DNA from: Riptortus pedestris
Lineage: Eukaryota; Arthropoda; Insecta; Hemiptera; Alydidae
Reading direction: 5' to 3'
NCBI GenBank assembly: GCA_019009955.1
Contig: CM032228.1
Span: 2,347,501-2,411,500 of the forward strand
Length of the DNA: 64,000 bases
In this document: piece after piece, positions 10,661 through 20,513 of the stretch
Numbering within the stretch: the stretch's first letter is position 1
How the letters are laid out: every line of letters begins with the position of its first letter
Notes under the pieces: model-generated
The model's input: only the letters and a program-made list of their open reading frames with translations
What the model was told of the DNA's origin: nothing
Databases searched by the model: none
Made by a program: the position numbers and the translations under genes

Positions 10661-13130
10661 TATTATGGCGCGGCAGTGAGCCCTATAGTATTATGGCGCG
10701 GCAGTGAGCCCTATAGTATTATGGCGCGGCAGTGAGCCCTATAGTATTATGGCGCGGCAGTGAGCCCTATAGTATTATGGCGCGGCAGTGAGCCCTATAG
10801 TATTATGGCGCGGCAGTGAGCCCTATAGTATTATGGCGCGGCAGTGAGCCCTATAGTATTATGGCGCGGCAGTGAGCCCTATAGTATTATGGCGCGGCAG
10901 TGAGCCCTATAGTATTATGGCGCGGCAGTGAGCCCTATAGAATTATGGCCCGACAGTGAGCCCTATAGTATTATGGCCCGACAGTGAGCCCTATAGAATT
11001 ATGGCCCGACAGTGAGCCCTATAGTATTATGGCGCGGCAGTGAGCCCTATAGTATTATGGCGCGGCAGTGAGCCCTATAGAATTATGGCCCGACAGTGAG
11101 CCCTATAGTTTTATGGCGAGTCAGTGAGCCCTATAGAATTATGGCCCGACAGTGAGCCCTATAGTATTATGGCCCGACAGTGAGCCCTATAGTATTATGG
11201 CGCGGCAGTGAGCCCTATAGTATTATGGCGCGGCAGTGAGCCCTATAGTATTATGGCGCGGCAGTGAGCCCTATAGAATTATGGCCCGACAGTGAGCCCT
11301 ATAGTATTATGGCGCGGCAGTGAGCCCTATAGTATTATGGCCCGACAGTGAGCCCTATAGAATTATGGCCCGACAGTGAGCCCTATAGTATTATGGCCCG
11401 ACAGTGAGCCCTATAGTATTTTGGGGCGGAAGTGAGCACTATAGAATTATGGCGCGACAGTGACCCCTACAGTATCAGGGCGCGGCACTGAGCCCTATAG
11501 AATTTTGGCCCGACAGTGAGCCCTATAGTATTATGGCGCGACAGTGTGCCCTATAGAATTATGGCCCGACAGTGAGCCCTATAGTATTATGGCGCGGCAG
11601 TGAGCCCTATAGAATTATGGCCCGACAGTGAGCCCTATAGTATTATGGCGCGGCAGTGAGCCCTATAGTATTATGGCCCGACAGTGAGCCCTATAGAATT
11701 ATGGCCCGACAGTGAGCCCTATAGAATTATGGCCCGACAGTGAGCCCTATAGTATTATGGCGCGGCAGTGAGCCCTATAGTATTATGGCGCGGCAGTGAG
11801 CCCTATAGTATTATGGCGCGGCAGTGAGCCCTATAGAATTATGGCCCGACAGTGAGCCCTATAGTATTATGGCCCGCCAGTGAGCCCTATAGAATTATGG
11901 CCCGACAGTGAGCCCTATAGTATTATGGCGCGGCAGTGAGCCCTATAGTATTATGGCGCGGCAGTGAGCCCTATAGAATTATGGCCCGACAGTGAGCCCT
12001 ATAGTATTATGGCGCGCCAGAGAGCCCTAGAGTATTATGGCGGGACGGTGAGCCCTATAGCATTCTGGCCCGGCAGCGAGCCCGATCGTATTATGGCCCG
12101 CCAGTGAGCCCTATAGAATTATGGCCCGACAGTGAGCCCTATAGAATTATGGCCCGACAGTGAGCCCTATAGTATTATGGCGCGGCAGTGAGCCCTATAG
12201 TATTATGGCGCGGCAGTGAGCCCTATAGTATTATGGCGCGGCAGTGAGCCCTATAGTATTATGGCGCGGCAGTGAGCCCTATAGTATTATGGCGCGGCAG
12301 TGAGCCCTATAGTATTATGGCGCGGCAGTGAGCCCTATAGTATTATGGCGCGGCAGTGAGCCCTATAGTATTATGGCGCGGCAGTGAGCCCTATAGTATT
12401 ATGGCGCGGCAGTGAGCCCTATAGTATTATGGCGCGGCAGTGAGCCCTATAGTATTATGGCGCGGCAGTGAGCCCTATAGTATTATGGCGCGGCAGTGAG
12501 CCCTATAGTATTATGGCCCGACAGTTCGCCCTATAGAATTATGGCGCGTCAGTGAGCCCTATAGTATTATGGCGCGGCAGTGAGCCCTATAGTATTATGG
12601 CGCGGCAGTGAGCCCTATAGTATTATGGCCCGACAGTGAGCCCTATAGTATTATGGCGCGGCAGTGAGCCCTATAGAATTATGGCCCGACAGTGAGCCCT
12701 ATAGAATTATGGCCCGACAGTGAGCCCTATAGTATTATGGCGCGGCAGTGAGCCCTATAGTATTATGGCGCGGCAGTGAGCCCTATAGTATTATGGCGCG
12801 GCAGTGAGCCCTATAGTATTATGGCGCGGCAGTGAGCCCTATAGTATTATGGCGCGGCAGTGAGCCCTATAGTATTATGGCGCGGCAGTGAGCCCTATAG
12901 TATTATGGCGCGGCAGTGAGCCCTATAGTATTATGGCGCGGCAGTGAGCCCTATAGTATTATGGCGCGGCAGTGAGCCCTATAGTATTATGGCGCGGCAG
13001 TGAGCCCTATAGTATTATGGCGCGGCAGTGAGCCCTATAGTATTATGGCGCGGCAGTGAGCCCTATAGTATTATGGCGCGGCAGTGAGCCCTATAGTATT
13101 ATGGCGCGGCAGTGAGCCCTATAGTATTAC
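10661..13130. repeat. Minisatellite array C, 28-bp unit, 88 copies
   Basis: Units alternate between two main types: TATTATGGCGCGGCAGTGAG and AATTATGGCCCGACAGTGAG, each followed by CCCTATAG. The span is 88 x 28 bp with no length change. The left and right ends are almost pure first type; the second type is interspersed in the middle (10940-12720). Two short clusters of heavily mutated units lie at about 11411-11500 and 12005-12100. There are no unique spacers, so it is not a CRISPR array. Confidence 0.97.
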
Positions 13131-13786
13131 ATGACGATGATGAAACACGTAGAGTTGGTCAAAGGATTGGGGAGGGAACTGACCCCCTCACAGTGAATGT
13201 AAGTGGCAAAGGCCCAGGTCCCTAAATGGTGTAGAGCAAGCAAAAGCAGAGGTCTCATAGCAGACTTCCCTTCAATGCAATCTCCGTACACATTTAGAAC
13301 CGGCGACAAATATTGTTGGGCTCAACAGGACATATTTGTTTGTCGAATCGAAATAAAAATAAAATGAATGGGTTAATTGAGTGAGTATAAATGTTTGGCT
13401 GAACTGCAGAGGACTGAATGCTTTGAGCGAGACTAGAACGATGAAGGACAGGTGTTGCAGCTAAAATTATATATCCCTGTTTTTCCCCAGTAATGCTGCT
13501 ACTACACGATATGCCATCTCGCTGCCAACTACATTCTACGCATAACCCTCAAATATAGGGCAATGCAAAATTAGTCATCTTTATTTTTTCATTTCCTTTA
13601 AATTTTATTTGATTTATGTTTTACTAACATTTCTATTCGACCCGAATGGCCATATATCAATAATGCACACAAATCTATGCATTCTATTTGGAAGCACAGT
13701 TAAAATATATTCCGAAACCCGAAATACCTCGGTATTTTATATTTCGGATGGAAATATACAATCGATGTATGTTGTATGTAATTATG
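13131..13786. other. Unassigned stretch
   Basis: Nothing recognisable; short frames at 13127-13309 and 13609-13863 have no known domain. Confidence 0.5.
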
Positions 13787-13807
13787 TGTGTGTGTGTGTG
13801 TGTGTGA
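13787..13807. repeat. (TG)n microsatellite
   Basis: About ten TG dinucleotides. Confidence 0.9.
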
Positions 13808-13914
13808 TTCGATCTCGCAAATGTAATCACAATGCCAGGGTGTCACTTATTATAATGATTTGAGTGGGACCAATTAAAAATTGGGGTGAAACCAATGACA
13901 AGATGGGGCAGAGC

Positions 13915-14055
13915 CTTATAACCTTAGTGCGAAACTAATTACAATGGGTGGACTAATTACAATATTGGACGAAATTAATTACAATGTTGGAGCAGGGTTT
14001 TTATAACCTTAGTGCGAAACTAATTACAATGGGTGGACTAATTACAATATTCCAC
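13915..14055. repeat. Tandem duplication, period 84 bp
   Basis: TTATAACCTTAGTGCGAAAC starts at 13917 and again at 14001, each followed by TAATTACAATGGGTGGACTA. Shorter echoes of the same ATTACAAT motif lie between. Confidence 0.85.
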
Positions 14056-14239
14056 TGTAGGCTTAATTTTTGGGGAGCGGGATTTGTTAGAGGAATAATT
14101 TCTTATTAATCTCTAAGAAAAGTTTTATTTATCACACGAAATAATATTGAAGAAGAGAATTGTCTTCAGCCGGAATAGATGAGGCATCTCAAACAAATAT
14201 ATTTAGTTTCAAGTTAAAGTTAAGATTGGCACCTTATGA

Positions 14240-14517
14240 TAACATCAGCCATACTCACATTTGATAAACTGTCAGGACTAATCTTCTTAACTATTGATGG
14301 TTTACTATTGGTGCGCTATTCATGTTCCCTTTAACTCAATTATTCAGCCAGTTATTCATACTGTTTTGTTTTCAGCCTTCAGTAAACCCAAACTCATCTG
14401 TTGTAACAGATTTTTTTAAATAGAAATAGGAAATATGTGGTATATTGTGATCACTAGTGTGTTCCACCAGGAGGTGGGGAATCTGCTTAGTTTACGCAGC
14501 CCCTGCGTGGCGGACAT
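14240..14517 (-). mobile_element. TE-H copy, reverse, 5' half
   Basis: Ends in GGGGAATCTGCTTAGTTTAC and GCAGCCCCTGCGTGGCGGA, the reversed TE-H 5' end. The body to the left is diverged (CAGCCTTCAGTAAACCC at about 14373). Confidence 0.7.
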
Positions 14518-14523
14518 TTTTAG

Positions 14524-14632
14524 CTGAGTGCGTTTGGCGCATCATAACTTCCCATCGGCCATGCAGGAATTGGACCGGCGACTCTAGCTTAAAGCAACGC
14601 CTTGAATCAGATGGCTAACCTCAGCTACTTCC
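14524..14632 (-). mobile_element. SINE remnant, copy 3
   Basis: CAGGAATTGGACCGGCGACTC and GATGGCTAACCTCAGC align loosely with the tRNA-like head of the SINEs at 7688 and 43052. Diverged and truncated. Confidence 0.4.
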
Positions 14633-14735
14633 GTTCACGGTCGGATTACTTACATAAGTGGTGTGGAGATTTTAGAAAAATGTCCACAAATGTCCAGCTA
14701 TCCTACCTAGGAGATGACGAAATTGAGGTCCGTTC

Positions 14736-14785
<50 letters not shown>

Positions 14786-14787
<2 letters not shown>

Positions 14788-15045
14788 TTGCGAAAATTAA
14801 ATACATGAAGGATTAGTAGAGAGAGTCGCGTATTTGGGAAGTGCGATGTAGATCAAAGAAGCCGACAGACGGTCTAGCTCTTACTAAACCCTTCCAGTCC
14901 AGCGTCGAAGGGACCAGACAACTTCCCTTTGAAGTATGCCGACGACCTATATAAAGAACCAGCCAGCCGCGAGCTAGTCAGTTTCTTCTCGTGCTCAAAT
15001 GTGCGTTCGGTGCTACAGTGCGACTTAGTGCAGGGCGGTAAAGTG
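14786..15045 (+). mobile_element. Solo-LTR-like insertion (tentative)
   Basis: A foreign segment inside TE-H that begins TGTTGCG and holds a well-spaced core promoter (see 14948-14983), the layout expected of an LTR. No internal retroelement genes are attached. The right boundary and target duplication are not resolved. Confidence 0.35.
14948..14983 (+). promoter_or_regulatory. TATA box plus initiator
   Basis: TATATAAAG at 14948-14956 is followed by an arthropod-type initiator TCAGTT at 14978-14983, placing the start adenine 32 bases from the first T of the TATA box. GTTCG downstream is DPE-like but sits about 2 bases early. Confidence 0.5.
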
Positions 15046-15395
15046 TTTTTATTTGAAGAACGGTATTTCTCGAAATATCTCCGTTATTATGCATTGTATC
15101 AAAACATTGTATAGAACCAATCTTATTGCTAATTAAACTTACTACAAATATTGTTCTATACATTTATTCTCTAGCTTGAATATCATTTTTATTAAAAGTG
15201 AGCCGATAAAGGACGAGTGAGTTTCTCGCCAAAAGCTAGTTCGGCCATTTCCGTACCTGCTCGGCTGTCGTATGGAGATTTCTCAATTGTATAAATTCAC
15301 GTGGGAAATCTGCTTAGCTTACGCAGCCCCCGGACTTTTAATCAGTGGGTACACACTTACAAACAAGGAAAACAAAATTACCGAAACAAGTATTA

Positions 15396-15423
15396 ACAAC
15401 AGAGATAGAGAGAGAGAGAGAGA

Positions 15424-15454
<31 letters not shown>

Positions 15455-15607
15455 GGGGGAGAGAGAGAGAGTGGGAGAGGGGAGGGAGAGGGAGAGGGAG
15501 TGGGAGAGGGAGAGGGAGAGGAAGAGGGAGAGGGAGAGGGAGAGGGAGAGGGAGAGGAAGAGGGAGAGGGAGAGGGAGAGGGAGAGGGAGAGGGAGAGGG
15601 AGTGGGA

Positions 15608-15688
<81 letters not shown>

Positions 15689-15690
15689 CA
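15396..15690. repeat. (GA)n / (GGGAGA)n low-complexity tract
   Basis: Pure GA runs flank a central block of GGGAGA hexamers. Frames of Glu/Arg or Ser/Leu repeats across it are artefacts. Confidence 0.97.
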
Positions 15691-15902
15691 CGCGTCCCTA
15701 ACCTATAGAGCAGCCTGCCTATGCACTTCCTGCCAGACCAGTTCCTTCCCAGACCGGTTGTTGGCCTTTAACACAGCCCCCACTCCTTGCCTAGCATATA
15801 TCTACCTCTACCTCCTCTCACTCGTTAATACCTCCAGCTGAGCAGTGGGAGGTCCGTGAGGCTGAGTATCCCTGGGGGTGATGCGTGAGCAGGGCTTTCA
15901 TC

Positions 15903-16110
15903 TTGCAGCAGACTTCCCTTAAAGGAAATCAACTATTGAGGTTCTACTAATGAAGCCATTTTAGACAAATATCTTTAAATGCCCTCGATCCATCCCAGCA
16001 GTTGATGAAAATGAGTTTCGTTCAAACCTACCTGTAAAGCGGTCGCAATTTTTGTATTATTGTTACTAAACTCTATTTCTAATCGTTCCATTCAAAATTA
16101 AATGTTTTTT
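15903..16110 (-). mobile_element. TE-H 3' part, reverse
   Basis: GCAGACTTCCCTTAAAGGAA then ATCAACTATTGAGGTTCTAC match the reversed TE-H 3' palindrome; further on AAGCGGTCGCAATTTTTGTA marks the internal hairpin region. The (TA)n tract is missing here. Confidence 0.7.
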
Positions 16111-16447
16111 CAAGAAGCCCGGTAAAGATAAACAGATATAACATCGCTAATTATAATGCCCGTAGGCTGAGGGTGCGCTCAGAGGAATTAACATTAATAC
16201 GGCCAAATGTAGCAAAACAACACCAGCCCTCAAGTGGTGGGACAAAGGATTTAATTTATCCTCCATATCCATAAGGAGTAATTACGATTAATAAATCAAC
16301 TTAAGTCTATATAAAAAAATAATAAAAGTAAAAGATAACAAAAATAAAAGGAGACAAATTGAGGAAAAGAGGTGTTGATAATAGAGACAGGTCAGTGGCC
16401 TTCAACATCATCAAAATAAGAAGCGGATCTGCGCGGCCTTGTTCTCA
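16111..16447. other. Unassigned A-rich stretch
   Basis: No recognisable gene or element. Confidence 0.5.
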
Positions 16448-18866
16448 GCAACACCGCACTAGCTGCGGGATAAGCCCTTCCCCAGCACTAGCTGCGGGAT
16501 AAGCCCTTCTCCAGCAGGCACAGCACTAGCATCAGGATAAGACCTTCTCCAGCACGCACAGCACTAGCAGCGGGATAAGACCTTCTCCAGCACGCACCGC
16601 ACTAGCAGCGGGATAAGCCCTTCCACAGCACTAGCTGCGGGATAAGCCCCTTCACCAGCACTTGCTGCGGGATAAAACCCTTCTCCAGCACTAGCAGCGG
16701 GATAAGCCCTTCTCCAGCAGGCACAGCACTAGCATCAGGATAAGACCTTCTCCAGCACGCACAGCACTAGCAGCGGGATAAGACCTTCTCCAGCACGCAC
16801 AGCACTAGCAGCGGGATAAGCCCTTCTCCAGCAGGCACAGCACTAGCATCAGGATAAGACCTTCTCCAGCACGCACCGCACCAGCTGGGGATAAGCCCTA
16901 CACCAGCACGCACAGCACTAGCAGCGGGATAAGCCCTTCTCCAGCAGGCACAGCACTAGCAGCGGGATAAGCCCTACTCCAGCAGGCACAGCACTAGCAT
17001 CCGGATAAGACCTTCTCCAGCACGCACCGCACCAGCTGGGGATAAGCCCTACACCAGCACGCACAGCACTAGCAGCGGGATAAGCCCTTCTCCAGCAGGC
17101 ACAGCACTAGCAGCGGGATAAGCCCTTCTCCAGCAGGCACAGCACTAGCATCAGGATAAGACCTTCTCCAGCACGCACCGCACCAGCTGGGGATAAGCCC
17201 TACACCAGCACGCACAGCACTAGCAGCGGGATAAGCCCTTCTCCAGCACGCACAGCACTAGCATCAGGATAAGACCTTCTCCAGCACGCACAGCACTAGC
17301 AGCGGGATAAGACCTTCTCCAGCACGCACAGCACTAGCAGCGGGTTAAGCCCTTCTCCAGCAGGCACAGCACTAGCATCAGGATAAGACCTTCTCCAGCA
17401 CGCACCGCACCAGCTGGGGATAAGCCCTACACCAGCACGCACAGCACTAGCAGCGGGATAAGCCCTTCTCCAGCAGGCACAGCACTAGCAGCGGGATAAG
17501 CCCTTCTCCAGCAGGCACAGCACTAGCATCAGGATAAGACCTTCTCCAGCACGCACCGCACCAGCTGGGGATAAGCCCTACCCCAGCACGCACAGCACTA
17601 GCAGCGGGATAAGCCCTTCTCCAGCAGGCACAGCACTAGCAGCGGGATAAGCCCTTCTCCAGCAGGCACAGCACTAGCATCAGGATAAGACCTTCTCCAG
17701 CACGCACCGCACCAGCTGGGGATAAGCCCTACACCAGCACGCACAGCACTAGCAGCGGGATAAGCCCTTCTCCAGCACGCACAGCACTAGCATCAGGATA
17801 AGACCTTCGCCAGCACGCCCAGCACTAGCATCGGGATAGGACGTTCGCCGGCACGCGCAGCACTAGCAGCGGGGATAAGCCCTTCTCCAGCAGGCACAGC
17901 ACTAGCATCAGGATAAGACCTTCTCCAGCACGCACCGCACCAGCTGGGGATAAGCCCTACACCAGCCCTCACAGCACTAGCAGCGGGATAAGCCCTTCCC
18001 CAGCAGGCACAGCACTAGCAGCGGGATAAGCCCTTCCCCAGCACGCACCGCACTAGCAGCGGGATAAGCCCTTCCCCAGCACGCACCGCACTAGCAGCGG
18101 GATAAGCCCTTCCCCAGCACGCACCGCACTAGCAGCGGGATAAGCCCTTCCCCAGCACGCACCGCACTAGCAGCGGGATAAGCCCTTCCCCAGCACGCAC
18201 CGCACTAGCAGCGGGATAAGCCCTTCCCCAGCACGCACAGCACTAGCAGCGGGATAAGCCCTTCCCCAGCACGCACCGCACTAGCAGCGGGATAAGCCCT
18301 TCCCCAGCACGCACAGCACTAGCAGCGGGATAAGCCCTTCTCCAGCACGCACAGCACTAGCAGCGGGATAAGCCCTTCTCCAGCAGGCACAGCACTAGCA
18401 GCGGGATAAGCCCTTCTCCAGCACGCACAGCACTAGCAGCGGGATAAGCCCTTCTCCAGCAGGCACAGCACTAGCAGCGGGATAAGCCCTTCTCCAGCAC
18501 GCACAGCACTAGCATCAGGATAAGACCTTCTCCAGCACGCACAGCACTAGCAGCGGGATAAGCCCTTCACCAGCACGCACAGCACTAGCAGCGGGATAAG
18601 CCCTTCTCCAGCACGCACCGCACTAGCAGCGGGATAAGCCCTTCTCCAGCACGCACAGCACTAGCATCAGGATAAGACCTTCTCCAGCACGCACAGCACT
18701 AGCAGCGGGATAAGCCCTTCCCCAGCAGGCACAGCACTAGCAGCGGGATAAGCCCTTCTCCAGCAGGCACAGCACTAGCAGCGGGATAAGCCCTTCTCCA
18801 GCAGGCACAGCACTAGCAGCGGGATAAGCCCTTCTCCAGCAGGCACAGCACTAGCAGCGGGATAAG
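16448..18866. repeat. Minisatellite array D, 38-bp unit, about 64 copies, higher-order structure
   Basis: The main unit contains CACTAGCAGCGGGATAAGCC and CTTCTCCAGCAGG. Three variants (CAGCGGGATAAGCC, CATCAGGATAAGACC and CCAGCTGGGGATAAGCCCTA) recur in a fixed order as blocks of four monomers (about 150 bp) between about 16870 and 17760. The right third (from about 18000) is nearly uniform. A short mutated cluster lies at 17805-17870. The array ends at GGGATAAG, directly against TE-B sequence. Confidence 0.96.
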
Positions 18867-19067
18867 TATGACAATAGGAGGACAGTGAAGTCATATATAA
18901 AAAATTAATTTTATTATTCAAAAATCCACAGCAACAACGAGCATAAACCCTAAACACTGGGACGGGGAAATGTCAAAATATTGTGCAAAGTAAAGCCTTG
19001 CCAAAACATTTACCATCATCATTCAGCCTCAAATGAATTCCCGATCGAAGCCGGGTAACGTAGCTAG
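18867..19067 (+). mobile_element. TE-B (Helitron-like) 3' end
   Basis: Matches the 3' part of TE-B copies at 31800 and (reversed) 42504: CACTGGGACGGGGAAATGTC, then CAGCCTCAAATGAATTCCCG, a GC-rich hairpin and CTAG at 19064-19067. Its 5' part is replaced by array D. Confidence 0.7.
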
Positions 19068-19193
19068 GAAAATATAAAAAGCGAGCATGATTTGGTTGAG
19101 ACTGGCAAGGCCAGCTGGCCTATCCAACAGGTGGCTCGGCTTGTAGTTAGGCCACTTCCTATCAGCTGTTACCAGCCGCTTGTATTTATATAT
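19068..19193. other. Short unassigned stretch
   Basis: Nothing recognised. Confidence 0.5.
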
Positions 19194-19400
19194 AGTGTTG
19201 TTTGCTCAAAAAACTTTAGTTAAGCCAATACTTTGAGAAAATTTACTTTCTCTTCTTCAGGACTGTAAAATAGCTACAACTTTATATATATTGCACATTG
19301 TTACTTAACTACGGTGTAACAGAGTGGAGTTTTATCTTATTTCTATTTACCAAGACGAGAATTACTTAACTACTATTGTACATAAGGTACCTCATTTTTG
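19194..19400. mobile_element. Partial foldback element
   Basis: A diverged, one-arm copy of the foldback element at 19437-19946 (GTGTTGTTTGCTCAAAAAAC, CTTTGAGAAAATTTACTTTC). It keeps the CTGAAGA ... TTTCT motif on the minus strand. Confidence 0.6.
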
Positions 19401-19436
19401 TTTTACAGCACTAGTAAAAAGCATATATATATATAT

Positions 19437-19946
19437 GGTGTTATTCTTTTTGGAGTTTTGGTCAATGTTGGTGAAAAAATCTTAGTTTATGCCGATATTT
19501 CGAGAATCTTTATTTTCTCTTCTTGAGGGCTGTAAAATTACAGGTACTACTTTATAATCTTGCACATTGTTACTAAACTAGAGTGTAAAAGGGGATGTTT
19601 ATTCTATTATTACTTACCAAGACTAAAGATACTTAAAAAATATTACACATGACTATTGCACTTAGGGCTATAGTAACCTCCCTTGTTTTGTTTACACAGC
19701 AGGGTCATTTTGTATATCTATAGTATATTGTCTTTGTTTGTTGAACTATATTATAATTATTATACTGCAGTTGTTATATTATGTTTAAACTATTGTTATG
19801 TATTTTTAAAATTACTGTTATAGTTTATTAATGCTATTTTCATGTTTTATGAAAGTTATTGTGTTATTGTTTTGTTATTATTTTATGGCATAAACTAAGA
19901 TTTTTTCACCAACATGGACCAGAATTCCAAAAAGAATAACAACACC
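19437..19946. mobile_element. Foldback/MITE-like element with ~58-bp inverted ends
   Basis: Starts GGTGTTATTCTTTTTGGAGT and ends with the imperfect complement (ACTAAGATTTTTTCACCAAC, then AAAGAATAACAACACC). Both outer flanks are TA-rich. The left arm on the minus strand contains CTCAAGA-A-GAGAA...TTCTC-GAAA. No coding capacity. Confidence 0.75.
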
Positions 19947-19981
19947 ATATATAAATATAACATAGTAGACAAAATCAACAC

Positions 19982-19983
<2 letters not shown>

Positions 19984-20044
<61 letters not shown>
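19984..20044. repeat. (TA)n microsatellite of TE-H
   Basis: About 30 TA units at the usual internal position of the TE-H copy to the right. Confidence 0.95.
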
Positions 20045-20047
<3 letters not shown>

Positions 20048-20345
20048 CTGTTTCCGCTCTAGCGGAATTTTGTTTGTTTGATCGTTACGAAACTCGATAA
20101 ATAAGCATTTGACAAAACTAAGGATAAAGTTCGTGAAGGGAGCGGATAGAGGGGGGGGGGGGGGTTAGCGGGGCCATTTCGGAAATTTTCGTTCTTCGTT
20201 ATTAAGTCGTATCGATGAATTTCATAGAACCAATCTTGTTAAACTAACAATGCTCTACAAATGTTACTCTAATGGTTTCGCAGACTCTATTATTAAGTGA
20301 ATGATAGGTACTTTCTTTTTTTCAGCCACTTCTACTCCTCGGATT
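20045..20345 (-). mobile_element. TE-H body, reverse
   Basis: TTCCGCTCTAGCGGAATTTTG, GATCGTTACGAAACTCGATA and a G-tract at 20151-20164 identify the TE-H body. The 5' end is lost at about 20345. Confidence 0.7.
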
Positions 20346-20366
20346 TTTACATAAAAATATAAAAAA

Positions 20367-20512
20367 AAGTCATTCACGCAGGGGCTGCGTAAAATAAGCA
20401 ATTTACAATAGAGAAATATGCATCCCAGTAACAGTAGCACTAACGAGCCTCTAAACCACGAGAGCCGAACAGTTTGGATTTTCGAAACTCCTCCTCTAAA
20501 CCCCCCCCCCTC
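20367..20512 (+). mobile_element. TE-H 5' end cut by array E
   Basis: Begins GTCATTCACGCAGGGGCTGC, then AATTTACAATAGAGAAAT and GAGAGCCGAACAG, and jumps to the body C-tract (CTCCTCTAAACCCCCCCC), where array E starts. Confidence 0.75.
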
Positions 20513-20513
20513 T

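Larger units (their letters stand above)
14665..15333 (-). mobile_element. TE-H copy, reverse, interrupted by an insertion
   Basis: The 3' region (CTACCTAGGAGATGACGAAA at 14704, then GAGGTCCGTTCAA) leads into (TA)n at 14742-14785. The body resumes at about 15060 (CTCGAAATATCTCCGTTATT) and ends with GGGAAATCTGCTTAGCTTAC near 15301. The extreme 3' palindrome is missing. About 260 bp of foreign DNA lies at the (TA)n tract. Confidence 0.75.

Noticed and set aside
10661..13130. CRISPR array (28-bp repeats)
   Set aside because: Units are contiguous with no unique spacers, and the DNA is eukaryotic.
15272..15841. Glu/Arg-rich frame of 189 codons
   Set aside because: It translates a (GA)n low-complexity tract.
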